Positions 1 to 8,810 of a stretch of DNA of 64,000 bases are shown here, piece by piece. Source of the stretch: Achromobacter spanius (GTDB lineage Bacteria > Pseudomonadota > Gammaproteobacteria > Burkholderiales > Burkholderiaceae_B); NCBI RefSeq assembly GCF_029637605.1, contig NZ_CP121261.1:4774001-4838000 (forward strand). The letters are read 5' to 3'. A program made the position numbers and the translations under genes. The notes beneath the pieces are model-generated. The model saw nothing but the letters and a program-made list of their open reading frames with translations. It did not search any database and was not told where the DNA came from. Each line of letters begins with the position of its first letter. The first letter of the stretch is position 1.

Positions 1-35
1 GTTTCGGTGGCGAGTGCGCCGGTGAAGATACGCAT
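1..35 (-). CDS. M81 family metallopeptidase (MlrC-like), 5' end only
   Basis: Only the first 11 full codons are inside the window; the gene runs off the left edge. Read on the minus strand from the ATG at 35, they give MRIFTGALATET (last residue from a partial codon). This matches the start of M81/MlrC-type metallopeptidases and resembles the start of the complete M81 gene at 1741 (MKVFSAGLGTET). A GGAG ribosome-binding site lies just upstream. It starts 31 bp after the stop of the D-amino-acid dehydrogenase-like gene, so the two probably form one operon. The identification rests on a very short peptide. Confidence 0.6.
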   Translation of the reverse strand, partial: MRIFTGALATE

Positions 36-66
36 GGAACGGCTCCGAGAGGCGCGTGGCGCCCGG

Positions 67-1314
67 TCAAGGTTGGAAGGGAGCGGCGTCGATGGGCAGG
101 GTGTTGCCCGTCATCTGCGCCGTCAGCAAGGCAGCGCTGCCGCAGGCCAGCGTGAAGCCCAGCGCGCCCTGGCCCAGGTTCAGCCACAGGTTGTCGGCGG
201 CGCGGCTCTTGCCGATCAGCGGTTTGCTGGTTGGCGTGGCGGGCCGCACGCCCGCCCAGGCCTGCGCGCGGGACAAGTCCAGGCGGGGAAAGGCTTCAAC
301 GACCTGGCGCCGCAGCGTGTCCAGCCGCGTTGCGTCCACCTCGGCATGCTTGGCGCCGATGTCGACCATGGCGGCAATGCGCAACACATTGCCCAAGCGC
401 GCGTAGACGATGCGCCGTTCGTAGTCGGTGACGCTGATGGTCGGGATGTCGGCGGTGTCCGCCGTGATGGGCACGCTCAGGCTGTAGCCCTTGAGCGGAT
501 ACAGCGGTACGCGCTGGCCCAAGGCCGCCAGCAGCGGCCGGCTGCCGATGCCCGACGCGACAACGAAGGCGTCGGCTTGGATATCGCCCGCCGCCGTCTG
601 CGCGGCGACAATGCGACCGCGTTCGCGGCGCAGGCGCTTGACGCGGGTGTCCATGTGGACCGTCACGTTACCGGCTTGCCGCAGCCGCTGGAATAGGGAC
701 TCCGTAAAGCGATGGCAGTCGGCGGCTTCCTCGCCGGGCGTGTAGACGGCGCCAGCGATGCGCGCTCCCATGCCCGCCAGCGCGGGTTCCGCTGCCAGCG
801 TTTCGTCGCGCGAGAGCACGCGTTGGTCCGTGCCATGCGCCGCTTGATACCGCACCAGCGCGGCGGCCTTCTCCAGTTGCGCGGCATCGCGATACACGAT
901 CAGCTTGCCGGTGCGCGACAAGCCGAAATCCATGGGCGCTTCCTCCAGCATCGCATGCAGCGTGTCGCGGCTGAGGTAAGACAAGGACAACAGCTCGGCG
1001 GTGGATGCGCGCGATACCGATGCGCGGCAAGCTCGCAGAAATCCCGCCAGCCACAGCCATTGCGACGGGTCGAAGCGATAGCGCAAACGCAGCGGCGAAT
1101 CGCGCCGGAACATCCAGCCCGGCATGTCGGCCAACGCGCCGGGGCCGGCCAGCGGCGCCACATAGCTGTAGCTGAGCTGTCCGCCGTTGGCGAAGCTGCT
1201 GCCCATGGCCGGCTGCGCCCGTTCGTCCACCAACGCCACGTCGTGTCCCGCCCGCGACAACAGGTGCGCCGTCGTCACGCCGACCACGCCCGCCCCAATT
1301 ACGCATACCCGCAT
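67..1314 (-). CDS. FAD-dependent D-amino-acid dehydrogenase-like oxidoreductase (DadA family)
   Basis: This 415-residue flavoprotein of the DAO/DadA family is predicted to deaminate D-amino acids oxidatively to 2-oxo acids. The N-terminus is a dinucleotide-binding fold with the GAGVVG glycine motif at residues 7-12, followed by an acidic VDE at the end of the second strand. NGGQLSYSY (about residues 41-49) is typical of DadA proteins, and the C-terminus has the conserved GVRPATPTSKPLIG segment. The open frame extends upstream to 1557, but ATG 1314 fits the family start and has a GAGGCGAG ribosome-binding site. Length is close to DadA (about 430 residues). It lies upstream of a partial M81 gene and divergent from an M81/ABC importer/amidase operon, suggesting use of amines released from D-residue-containing peptides. 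The substrate is not determined by sequence. Confidence 0.85.
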   Translation of the reverse strand: MRVCVIGAGVVGVTTAHLLSRAGHDVALVDERAQPAMGSSFANGGQLSYSYVAPLAGPGALADMPGWMFRRDSPLRLRYRFDPSQWLWLAGFLRACRASVSRASTAELLSLSYLSRDTLHAMLEEAPMDFGLSRTGKLIVYRDAAQLEKAAALVRYQAAHGTDQRVLSRDETLAAEPALAGMGARIAGAVYTPGEEAADCHRFTESLFQRLRQAGNVTVHMDTRVKRLRRERGRIVAAQTAAGDIQADAFVVASGIGSRPLLAALGQRVPLYPLKGYSLSVPITADTADIPTISVTDYERRIVYARLGNVLRIAAMVDIGAKHAEVDATRLDTLRRQVVEAFPRLDLSRAQAWAGVRPATPTSKPLIGKSRAADNLWLNLGQGALGFTLACGSAALLTAQMTGNTLPIDAAPFQP

Positions 1315-1394
1315 GACTCGCCTCGTAGGTTCAGGTTGGGCACGATTCTGAGCCGGGCAGTGGGGCCGGGCAAATTCCAAATCACACGCTATCC

Positions 1395-1409
1395 ATAACC
1401 TTGCGATAT
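1395..1409. promoter_or_regulatory. LysR-type operator-like site (upstream copy)
   Basis: ATAACCTTGCGATAT shares its left 9 bases with the perfect palindrome at 1539-1553 and keeps the T-N11-A spacing of LysR-type boxes. It lies about 80 bp upstream of the dehydrogenase start, in the 358-bp gene-free region between divergent operons. A third, weaker match (ATAACCGGCCTATAC) is at 1650-1664, just before the leader ORF. No LysR gene adjoins this region, so the regulator would be encoded elsewhere. Confidence 0.4.
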
Positions 1410-1538
1410 GTGTGCGCTGGGCCATCTCTCCGCCATCTCTGCGCCTTCGCTGCTCTGTCGTCGGCCTATCGTTTTCCCTAAAGCTAGGGCCCGCCAAAGC
1501 TGGTTTCGCCCGCATTTCCCTGGAAAAGCGCCCACGCC

Positions 1539-1553
1539 ATAACCTTGGGTTAT
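1539..1553. promoter_or_regulatory. LysR-type operator-like perfect palindrome
   Basis: ATAACC-TTG-GGTTAT is a perfect inverted repeat with 6-base arms and a 3-base centre, and it fits the T-N11-A rule for LysR-family regulators. It sits centrally between the divergent dehydrogenase and peptidase/importer operons, where one regulator could act on both. Binding is inferred from symmetry alone. Confidence 0.5.
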
Positions 1554-1672
1554 CCATAGGCGCACGTTAGCTATTTGTGCCGCGAGTGTGCCCCGCCGAT
1601 GATCCGCTTACGGAACGCAGCGCCGCCCTGAATGGGCAGGCGATGACGGATAACCGGCCTATACAAGGGGAA

Positions 1673-1744
1673 ATGATGACGTCTTACCGGAACGCCGCGC
1701 TTGCCGCGGCGCTTGCGCCAGCCTGTCCGGGAGCGCAGCCATGA
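1673..1744 (+). CDS. 23-codon leader ORF overlapping the M81 peptidase start
   Basis: A short ORF with the best ribosome-binding site in the region (AAGGGG two bases before ATG 1673) encodes 23 residues, beginning MMTSYRNAAL and rich in alanine and proline. Its stop overlaps the peptidase start codon as ATGA (1741-1744). That geometry is classic for translational coupling, so it may be a leader peptide setting expression of the peptidase/importer operon. It has no recognisable domain. It could also be incidental, since the peptidase has its own GGGAG site about 9 bases upstream. Confidence 0.4.
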   Translation: MMTSYRNAALAAALAPACPGAQP

Positions 1745-3180
1745 AGGTCTTTAGCGCCGGCCTGGGCACCGAAACCAACACCTTCGCGCCCATGCCCACC
1801 AGCCTGGCGGCATTTCAAGAGCGCGACTATTACCCGGCGGGCACGCATCCCGATTCCGTCACCTTCGCCGGCGCGCCGCTCTACGTGGCGCGTCTGCAAG
1901 GTCGCGAGGCGGGGTGGACGCTGGCCGAAGGGCTGGTGACCTCGGCACAACCCGGCGGCACCACCACGCGCGCCGCCTACGAAACCTTGCGCGATGAGCT
2001 GCTGGCAGATCTGCGCGCCGCGCTTCCGGTTGACATGGTGCTGCTGGGCTTGCACGGTGCGATGGTCGCGGACGGCTATGACGATTGCGAAGGCGACCTG
2101 CTGCGCCGCGTGCGCGAGCTGGTCGGCCCCGTTGTGACCGTGGGCGCCGAACTGGATCCGCATGCCCATCTGACGCCGCTGATGGTCGAGCAGGCCACCG
2201 TGCTGGTGCTGTTCAAAGAGTATCCCCACACCGACATACGCGAACGCGCGGAAGACCTGCTGGCCTTGTGCCTGGACGCGCAGGCAGGCCGCACGCGCCC
2301 CGTCGCCGCGCTGGTGGATTGCGACATGATCGTACCCATGCACACCACCCGCGAACCCGCGCGTGGCTTCGTCAGCCGCATGAAGGCGCTGGAAGGCCGC
2401 GACGGCATTCTGTCGGTGTCTGCCGCGCAGGGCTTCGCCACCGGCGACGTCCCCGAGATGGGCACAAAGGTACTGGTCTACGCCGATGGCAACGCCGCCG
2501 CCGCGCAAGCGCTGGCGCGTACGCTGGCTGATGAATTGATCGGCATGCGCGAGCAGTTGATGGTGCCTTACCGCAGCGTGGAAGAGGCGCTGGACGAAGC
2601 GCTGGCGTTCGACGGCGAGCCCGTCGTGCTGGCCGACCGGCCCGACAACCCCGGTAGCGGCGCGCCCGGTGACGCGACCTTTGTCTTGCGCCGCATGCTG
2701 GAGCGCGGCGTGACCCATGCGGCGCTTGGGCCGATGTGGGACCCGGTGGCGGCGCGCATCGCGTTCGACGCGGGCGTGGGTGCCGAGTTGGACTTGCGCA
2801 TTGGCGGCAAGGTCGGCCCGCTGTCCGGCGACCCGGTCGATCTGCGCTGCACCGTTCTCGCGGTGCAGGCCGAACTGGTGATGACCGGCCTGTCCGGCGC
2901 GCCCGCGCCGATGGGTGATTGCGCGCTGGTCGAGGCGCAAGGCATCCAGATCGTGCTGACATCCGTGCGCAACCAGGCCATCAACATGGACCTGTTCACG
3001 CAGCTGGGATGCGATCTTTCTGCCAGGAAGATTGTGGTGGTCAAGTCCGCGCAGCATTTCCATGCCTCGTTCTCGCAGGTAGCGCGCCACATCATCTATG
3101 TGGGCGGCCGGGGCGTCGCCACGCCCGATTGGAAGACGCTGACGTATCGCAACATCCGGCTGCCGAAGTGGCCGCTTTAA
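1741..3180 (+). CDS. M81 family metallopeptidase (MlrC-like)
   Basis: This 479-residue protein has the two-part M81 architecture: an N-terminal DUF1485/M81 region and a C-terminal MlrC region (about 300-479). The probable metal-binding DPHAH is at residues 139-143, and KEYPHTD about 25 residues later is also family-typical. The C-terminal half carries the conserved ADRPDNPGSGAPGD segment. MlrC of sphingomonads cleaves linearised microcystin; most family members have unknown peptide-like substrates. No signal peptide is seen, so it should act in the cytoplasm on an imported substrate. It is the first enzyme of an operon continuing with a Dpp-type importer and an amidase. ATG 1741 is supported by GGGAG and by overlap with the leader ORF. 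Confidence 0.85.
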   Translation: MKVFSAGLGTETNTFAPMPTSLAAFQERDYYPAGTHPDSVTFAGAPLYVARLQGREAGWTLAEGLVTSAQPGGTTTRAAYETLRDELLADLRAALPVDMVLLGLHGAMVADGYDDCEGDLLRRVRELVGPVVTVGAELDPHAHLTPLMVEQATVLVLFKEYPHTDIRERAEDLLALCLDAQAGRTRPVAALVDCDMIVPMHTTREPARGFVSRMKALEGRDGILSVSAAQGFATGDVPEMGTKVLVYADGNAAAAQALARTLADELIGMREQLMVPYRSVEEALDEALAFDGEPVVLADRPDNPGSGAPGDATFVLRRMLERGVTHAALGPMWDPVAARIAFDAGVGAELDLRIGGKVGPLSGDPVDLRCTVLAVQAELVMTGLSGAPAPMGDCALVEAQGIQIVLTSVRNQAINMDLFTQLGCDLSARKIVVVKSAQHFHASFSQVARHIIYVGGRGVATPDWKTLTYRNIRLPKWPL

Positions 3181-3185
3181 GATCC

Positions 3186-3207
3186 TGCCGGCGTCTGTGC
3201 GCCGGCA
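3186..3207 (+). other. intergenic RNA hairpin between peptidase and binding-protein genes
   Basis: TGCCGGCG (3186-3193) pairs perfectly with CGCCGGCA (3200-3207) around a 6-base loop, 6 bp after the peptidase stop and 32 bp before the binding-protein ATG. No T-run follows, so it is more likely a 3'-end stabiliser or processing site than a terminator. Such an element could raise the binding protein level over the enzyme upstream. Confidence 0.5.
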
Positions 3208-3238
3208 AATCCACCAATTTTGATGGGAGCCTAGTGCG

Positions 3239-4825
3239 ATGAAAAACCGCCTGCTTAGCCTGTTCTCGATGGCCACGCTTGGCCTTGCCTGCACCTTGGG
3301 CGCGGCCCCCGCGCAAGCACAAGCGCAAGCCAAGACCCTGCGCATCGTTCCGCACGCCGACCTGAAGGTGCTGGACCCGACCTTCACCACCGCCTACATC
3401 ACGCGCAACTTCGGCTACATGGTTTACGACACGCTGTTCGCGATGGATACGCACAGCAAGCCGCAGCCGCAGATGGTCGAGAAATACGAGGCCAGCGCCG
3501 ACAAGAAGACCTGGACCTTCACGCTGCGGCCCGGCCTGAAATTCAGCGACGGCCAGGTGTTGACCACGGCTGACGTGATTGCGTCGCTGGAGCGCTGGTC
3601 GGCCCGCGACAACATCGGGCAGGCCATCACGCGCGCAGGCGGCAAATGGGAAGCGTTGGACGACAGCCGCTTCACGCTGACGCTGGCGCAGCCGTTCGAC
3701 CTGGTATTGGATGGCCTGGCCAAGGTGTCGAGCTATCCCGCTTTCATCCTGCCCAAGCGTCTGGCGTCGCAGCCCGCCACCCGCCCGCTGACGGAAGTGG
3801 TCGGCTCCGGCCCGTATGTGTTCAAGCGCGATGAATGGGTGCCCGGCAGCAAGATCGTCTTCGAAAAGAACCCGAACTACATCGGCCCCAAGGCGCCCGC
3901 CGATGGTCTGGCGGGCGACAAGACGCCGCACATCGCCCGCGTGGAATGGCGCGTGCTGCCAGACTCCAACAGCGCAACCGCCGCCCTGACCAACGGCGAA
4001 GTCGACATGATCGAGCAGGCGCCCGCCGACTACATCGATGCGTTGCGCGCCAACAAGAACGTCAAGATCGGCGTGCTGGAACGCGCCCAGGGCTACATCG
4101 TTCTGAACCAGTCCATGCCGCCGTTCGACAACCCGAAGGCGCGCCAGGCCATTGCGCACCTGGTGGACCAGGACAAGTTCACCGCCGCCATGGGCTACCC
4201 GGACGACCTGCGCATGAAGTATTGCGCCACGGTCTTCATCTGCGGTGGCCCCAACGACAGCACGGCAGGCGCGGCGCCCTATGCCAAGCCGGATCCGGTG
4301 CTGGCCAAGAAGCTGCTGGCCGAAGCGGGCTATAAGGGCGAGAAGCTGGCCATCCTGTTGCCCACCGATCTGGCCTATCTCAATTCCGCCACCTTGGTTG
4401 CCATCCAGGCCTTGCAGGATATTGGCGTCAACCTGGACATCCAGTCGATGGACTGGGCCACGCTGACGGCGCGGCGCGCGCGCAAGGCCACGCTGGACAA
4501 GGGCGGCTGGAACATCTTTCTGTCGGCCGCCTCTGAGTTCAACGTGGACTCGCCGCTCAGCAACACCTATCTGGGCGCGGTGTGCGGCAACAGCCTGCCG
4601 GGCTGGCCGTGCGACAAGAAGCTGGACGAATTGCGCCAGCAGTGGATCGCCGCGACGACGTCCGACGAACGCAAGCGCATATTGGACCTGTTCCAGGAGC
4701 GCGTCTACGAAGTCTTCCCCGTGATCTCGATCGGCCAGTATTCGCGTGCCTTCGCCGCGTATCACAGCCTGAAGAACACCGACAAGATCTGGAGCCTGCC
4801 CAACCTTTGGGTGTTGGACAAGTAG
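3239..4825 (+). CDS. ABC importer periplasmic substrate-binding protein (SBP_bac_5, dipeptide/oligopeptide class)
   Basis: This 528-residue protein is predicted to capture a peptide or related ligand in the periplasm and deliver it to the permease pair encoded next. The N-terminus is a Sec signal peptide (basic MKNR, hydrophobic core, cleavage near APAQAQA, residues 22-28). The mature part follows the SBP_bac_5 pattern: KVLDPTFTT near the start, FTLRPGLKFSDGQVLTTADV around residues 90-110, and WVLDK at the end. Length is normal for DppA/OppA proteins. It is followed at 34 bp by the DppB-like permease. Ligand specificity cannot be read from sequence; the flanking peptidase, amidase and dehydrogenase suggest an unusual peptide or amide. 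Confidence 0.92.
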   Translation: MKNRLLSLFSMATLGLACTLGAAPAQAQAQAKTLRIVPHADLKVLDPTFTTAYITRNFGYMVYDTLFAMDTHSKPQPQMVEKYEASADKKTWTFTLRPGLKFSDGQVLTTADVIASLERWSARDNIGQAITRAGGKWEALDDSRFTLTLAQPFDLVLDGLAKVSSYPAFILPKRLASQPATRPLTEVVGSGPYVFKRDEWVPGSKIVFEKNPNYIGPKAPADGLAGDKTPHIARVEWRVLPDSNSATAALTNGEVDMIEQAPADYIDALRANKNVKIGVLERAQGYIVLNQSMPPFDNPKARQAIAHLVDQDKFTAAMGYPDDLRMKYCATVFICGGPNDSTAGAAPYAKPDPVLAKKLLAEAGYKGEKLAILLPTDLAYLNSATLVAIQALQDIGVNLDIQSMDWATLTARRARKATLDKGGWNIFLSAASEFNVDSPLSNTYLGAVCGNSLPGWPCDKKLDELRQQWIAATTSDERKRILDLFQERVYEVFPVISIGQYSRAFAAYHSLKNTDKIWSLPNLWVLDK

Positions 4826-4859
4826 TCCGCGCCCGCCGCTACCGATACGCGAGACAACT

Positions 4860-5795
4860 ATGGGTTACATCATTCGGCGCGTGCTGGCCATCGTGCCAGT
4901 CATGGCGGTGGTGGCAGTGATCGTGTTCCTGCTGATCCACCTGTCGCCCGGCGACCCGGCGGCGCTGATCGCCGGGGACTTCGCCACCGCGGAAGACATC
5001 GCCAAGCTGCACACGGCGCTGGGCCTGGACGAGCCGCTGTGGCGGCAGTTCGGGATGTGGGCCGGCAAGTTGCTGCAGGGCGATCTGGGCACGTCGATCT
5101 TCACGCAGGTTCCCGTGACGCAACTGCTGTCGCAGCGCGTGGAACCGACCTTGTCGATCGCCGCCATCACGATGCTGGTATCCATTCTGGTGGCGGTGCC
5201 GCTGGGCGTGTTGGCGGCCTATCGTGCCGGCACCTGGATTGATCGGCTGGTCATGCTGTTTGCGGTGCTGGCGTTTTCGTTGCCGGTGTTCCTGGTGGGT
5301 TATCTGCTGATCTACGGCTTCGCGGTCAAGCTGCAATGGCTGCCAGTGCAGGGCTACGTCAGCCTGTCCAACGGGGTGGGGCCGTGGTTGCGCAATCTGA
5401 CGCTGCCCTGCATCAACCTGGCGCTGGTGTACATCGCGCTGATCACGCGGATGACGCGGGCCACCGTGGTCGAAGTGCTGCATGAAGACTACATCCGTAC
5501 CGCGCGCGCCAAGGGCCTGGCCGTATTGCCGGTGCTGGAGCACGCGCTGCGCAATGCCGCCATTCCCATCGCCACCACGGTGGGCGTGGGCATTGCGTTG
5601 TTGATCGGCGGCGTGGTCGTGACCGAGACGGTGTTCGCCATACCGGGCATTGGCCGCCTGGTCATCGACGCCGTTCAGCACCACGACTACCCGGTGATCC
5701 AGAGCGTGCTGCTGATCTCGGCCGGCGCCTACGTGCTGATCAACCTGTTGATCGATCTCAGCTACCGGCTGTTCGATCCGCGTATCCGTTATTGA
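4860..5795 (+). CDS. ABC importer permease, DppB type
   Basis: A 311-residue inner-membrane permease of the BPD_transp_1 family with about six transmembrane segments. The N-terminus (YIIRRVLAIVPVM) and the HLSPGDPA motif near residue 30 are typical of DppB/OppB proteins. The cytoplasmic EAA-loop, which contacts the ATPase, is recognisable around DYIRTARAKGL (about residues 210-220). The C-terminus ends in the family-typical YRLFDPRIRY. It should pair with the DppC-like protein that starts 19 bp downstream. Confidence 0.93.
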   Translation: MGYIIRRVLAIVPVMAVVAVIVFLLIHLSPGDPAALIAGDFATAEDIAKLHTALGLDEPLWRQFGMWAGKLLQGDLGTSIFTQVPVTQLLSQRVEPTLSIAAITMLVSILVAVPLGVLAAYRAGTWIDRLVMLFAVLAFSLPVFLVGYLLIYGFAVKLQWLPVQGYVSLSNGVGPWLRNLTLPCINLALVYIALITRMTRATVVEVLHEDYIRTARAKGLAVLPVLEHALRNAAIPIATTVGVGIALLIGGVVVTETVFAIPGIGRLVIDAVQHHDYPVIQSVLLISAGAYVLINLLIDLSYRLFDPRIRY

Positions 5796-5814
5796 GCCGT
5801 CGCGGGAATAAGCC

Positions 5815-6717
5815 ATGTCAGAAAATTCGATTTCCACCCAAGCGCCCGCCGCGCCCATCCTGCTGCACGAGGCGCTTACGACCGGCGGCCGGCGCTGGCG
5901 CTGGATACGCAAGCATCCCACGCTGATCATCGGGCTGGTGCTGTTGTTGATCGTGGCGGCTCTGTCGATTGCCGCGCCGTGGATCGCCACGCACAACCCC
6001 ATCACGATCAACCCCTTGCAGCGCTTGAAGCCGCCGTCGGCAGAACATTATTTCGGCACCGACGCGATGGGCCGCGATGTGTTCAGCCGGGTGGTGTGGG
6101 GCGGCCGGGTGTCGCTGGTGGTCGCGATCGTCGTGGCGCTGGTGGCCAGCCTGCTGGGCGTGGTGCTGGGCCTGCTGGCCGGCTTTGTCCGCTGGGCTGA
6201 CGCCATCATCATGCGCATCATGGACGGCATGATGGCCATCCCGGACATCTTGCTGGCCATTGCGCTGATGGCGGTGATACGCGCCAGCCTGACCACGGTG
6301 ATCATCGCGATCGCCATTCCGCAGGTGCCCCGCGTGGTGCGGCTGGTGCGTTCGCTGGCGCTGACGCTGCGCGAACAACTGTACGTTGAGGCGGCGCACG
6401 CCATCGGCACGCGCCTGCCGGTGATTCTGCGCCGACACGTGCTGCCCAACATGGTGACGCCGCTGGTGGTGCAGGCAACCTTCATCGCCGCGACCGCCGT
6501 GCTGACCGAAGCGGTACTGTCGTTCCTGGGCGTCGGCGTGCCGGCACAGGTGCCCAGTTGGGGCAACATGATGGCCGATGCGCGCAACTACGTGGCGGTG
6601 GCTTTCTACACCATTCTGTACCCGGGTATCTTGCTGGCCATCACCGTGCTGGCGATCAACCTGATGGGCGACGGCCTGCGCGATGCGCTGGATCCGCGCC
6701 TGGCCAACCAACGCTAG
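5815..6717 (+). CDS. ABC importer permease, DppC type
   Basis: A 300-residue inner-membrane permease and partner of the preceding DppB-like protein. It has the OppC N-terminal cytoplasmic tail, a first membrane helix around residues 38-60, and the family motif FGTDAMGRDVFSR near residues 80-92. Further helices and an EAA-loop (YVEAAHAIGTRLP, about residues 189-201) follow. The C-terminus NLMGDGLRDALDPR is diagnostic of DppC/OppC proteins. The next gene, the first ATPase, starts 9 bp downstream. Confidence 0.93.
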   Translation: MSENSISTQAPAAPILLHEALTTGGRRWRWIRKHPTLIIGLVLLLIVAALSIAAPWIATHNPITINPLQRLKPPSAEHYFGTDAMGRDVFSRVVWGGRVSLVVAIVVALVASLLGVVLGLLAGFVRWADAIIMRIMDGMMAIPDILLAIALMAVIRASLTTVIIAIAIPQVPRVVRLVRSLALTLREQLYVEAAHAIGTRLPVILRRHVLPNMVTPLVVQATFIAATAVLTEAVLSFLGVGVPAQVPSWGNMMADARNYVAVAFYTILYPGILLAITVLAINLMGDGLRDALDPRLANQR

Positions 6718-6726
6718 GAGGACGCC

Positions 6727-7800
6727 ATGGCCCTATCCCCCGCCAACGCCGTCGCCCCTGGCGACGTGCTGCTGGAAGTCGACAACCTGCGCACGTACTT
6801 CGATACCGTTTCCGGCACGGTCCGGTCGGTGGACGGCGTGTCGTATCAAGTGCGGGCCGGCCGCACGCTGGGCGTGGTCGGCGAGTCCGGCTGCGGCAAG
6901 AGCGTGACGGCGCTGTCCATCCTGCGGCTGGTGCCGACGCCGCCCGGGCGCTTTGCCGGCGGCCAGATCCGGTATCGCGGCACCGACTTGCTCGGCCTGA
7001 CCGAAAAGCAGATGCGCCAGATTCGCGGCAACCGGATATCGATGATCTTTCAGGAGCCGATGACCTCGCTGAATCCGGTGCTGACCGTGGGGCGGCAGAT
7101 TGCCGAGACGGTGATGGTGCACCAGAAGCTGAGCCGTCGCGACGCCTACCGCCGCGCCGAGGAAATGCTGCGCCTGGTGCAGATTGCCGAGCCCGAACGC
7201 CGGGTACACGAGTATCCGTACCAGTTGTCCGGCGGCATGCGGCAGCGCGTGATGATCGCGCTGGCGCTGGCTTGCAACCCCGAGGTGCTGATCGCGGACG
7301 AACCCACCACGGCGTTGGACGTCACCATTCAGGCGCAAATCGTGGACCTGTTGCGCAACCTGCAAAAGACGCTGGGCATGGGCATTGTGCTGATCACGCA
7401 CGATCTGGGTGTGGTGGCGGAATGCTGCGACCGCGTGGCGGTCATGTACGCGGGCCGCAAGGTCGAGGAAGCGCCGGTAGCCGAACTGTTTGACCGACCC
7501 TTGCATCCGTACACGCGGGCCTTGATGGGCTCGATGCCATCGATGAATGCTTCGACGCAGCGCCTGGCCGAGATTCCCGGCATGGTCACCGCGCCCAGCG
7601 AGCTGGGCAAAGGCTGTAGTTTTGCACCGCGCTGCACGTATGCAACCGAGCGCTGCCGCGTTGAAGCCCCTGAGTTGACCACGCACGGCGACGATCACGT
7701 GGTGGCTTGCCATGAGGTGGCGCGCGTGGCGGCGCAGCCGGGTCCGCAAGTCGCATCCATTCCGGCGTCCAGCGCCGACCTGACTGGAGTTCAAGCATGA
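6727..7800 (+). CDS. ABC importer ATPase, DppD type
   Basis: A 357-residue cytoplasmic ATPase that energises the importer. Visible motifs in order: Walker A GESGCGKS (about residues 56-63), Q-loop [10 protein letters not shown], signature LSGGMRQR, Walker [12 protein letters not shown] and H-loop ITHDLG. The C-terminal oligopeptide-transport extension has the cysteine cluster GCSFAPRC...C...C, which in DppD/OppD proteins ligates an iron-sulfur cluster. An AGGAGG-like site precedes the ATG. The stop overlaps the next ATPase start as ATGA, so translation is coupled. Confidence 0.93.
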   Translation: MALSPANAVAPGDVLLEVDNLRTYFDTVSGTVRSVDGVSYQVRAGRTLGVVGESGCGKSVTALSILRLVPTPPGRFAGGQIRYRGTDLLGLTEKQMRQIRGNRISMIFQEPMTSLNPVLTVGRQIAETVMVHQKLSRRDAYRRAEEMLRLVQIAEPERRVHEYPYQLSGGMRQRVMIALALACNPEVLIADEPTTALDVTIQAQIVDLLRNLQKTLGMGIVLITHDLGVVAECCDRVAVMYAGRKVEEAPVAELFDRPLHPYTRALMGSMPSMNASTQRLAEIPGMVTAPSELGKGCSFAPRCTYATERCRVEAPELTTHGDDHVVACHEVARVAAQPGPQVASIPASSADLTGVQA

Positions 7801-8810
7801 GCGCCCCTATGCAGCAGCCGGCATCGGCATCCACCGCGCCTTTGCTGGAGGTTCGCGACCTGAAGATGCACTACCCCGGCGCGGGCGGCTGGTTTCAGCC
7901 GCGCCGCAAGGTCATTCAGGCGGTGGACGGCGTGTCGTTCAATGTGGCGCGCGGAGAAACGCTGGCGTTGGTCGGCGAATCGGGCTGCGGCAAGACGACG
8001 ACGGGAAAATCCGTGCTGCGGTTGATCCAGCCGACGGCCGGATCGGTGAAGCTGGAAGGCGAAGAGATCCTGGCGCTACGGCCGGAACAAATGCGCGACC
8101 GGCGGCGCGACATGCAGATCATCTTCCAGGACCCCTATGCATCCTTGAACCCGCGCATGACGGCGGGCGACATCGTCGGCGAACCGCTGCGCAATTATCC
8201 GATGCCAAATGCCCGCGCCCGGGTGGACGAGCTGGCCTGGCTGTTCAGCAAGGTTGGCCTGCGCCCGGAATCGATGAAGAAGTATCCGCACGAGTTCTCG
8301 GGCGGGCAGCGGCAGCGCATAGGCATTGCGCGCGCGTTGGCGTTACGGCCCAAGCTGATCGTGTGCGATGAGCCCGTGTCGGCGCTGGACGTGTCCGTTC
8401 AGGCGCAGGTGATCAACCTGCTGATGGACCTGCAGCAGGAAATGGGCATCGCGTACCTGTTCGTGGCGCACGACCTGGCCGTGGTGCGGCACATCAGCCA
8501 TCGGGTCGCGGTGATGTACCTGGGCCGCATCGTCGAGGTCGCCGACCGGGACACTTTGTTTGCGCAACCCAGGCACCCCTACACCGAGATCCTGCTGTCG
8601 GCCGTGCCGGTGCCCAACCCGCACAAGCCGGCGCAACGCAAACTGCTGCAAGGCGATCCGCCCAGCCCCGCGAATCCGCCCAGTGGTTGTCGTTTCCATA
8701 CGCGCTGCCCGCTGGCGCAACCGATCTGCCGTGAGACGCAACCGGCGCTGACCGAACGGCCCGTGGCATCGGGCAGTGGGCAGCAATGGGTGGCGTGCCA
8801 CTTTCGATGA
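7797..8810 (+). CDS. ABC importer ATPase, DppF type
   Basis: A 337-residue ATPase, the second of the heterodimeric pair. It has Walker [10 protein letters not shown]-loop [11 protein letters not shown], signature FSGGQRQR, Walker [12 protein letters not shown] and H-loop VAHDLA. The C-terminal extension carries the cysteine pattern GCRFHTRC...C...C typical of DppF/OppF. Start ATG 7797 overlaps the DppD stop. Its own stop overlaps the amidase start in the same ATGA manner at 8807-8810, so importer ATPases and amidase are made in coupled fashion. Confidence 0.93.
   Translation: MSAPMQQPASASTAPLLEVRDLKMHYPGAGGWFQPRRKVIQAVDGVSFNVARGETLALVGESGCGKTTTGKSVLRLIQPTAGSVKLEGEEILALRPEQMRDRRRDMQIIFQDPYASLNPRMTAGDIVGEPLRNYPMPNARARVDELAWLFSKVGLRPESMKKYPHEFSGGQRQRIGIARALALRPKLIVCDEPVSALDVSVQAQVINLLMDLQQEMGIAYLFVAHDLAVVRHISHRVAVMYLGRIVEVADRDTLFAQPRHPYTEILLSAVPVPNPHKPAQRKLLQGDPPSPANPPSGCRFHTRCPLAQPICRETQPALTERPVASGSGQQWVACHFR

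Noticed and set aside
3186..3207. Terminator splitting the M81 gene from the importer.
   Set aside because: There is no T-run and the binding-protein gene follows at once on the same strand; a processing or stabilising hairpin is more likely.
1684..3390. 568-codon minus-strand frame opposite the M81 gene, and a similar 557-codon frame at 3092-4765 opposite the binding protein.
   Set aside because: Antisense shadows of high-GC genes; composition is Arg/His/Gln-rich without recognisable motifs.
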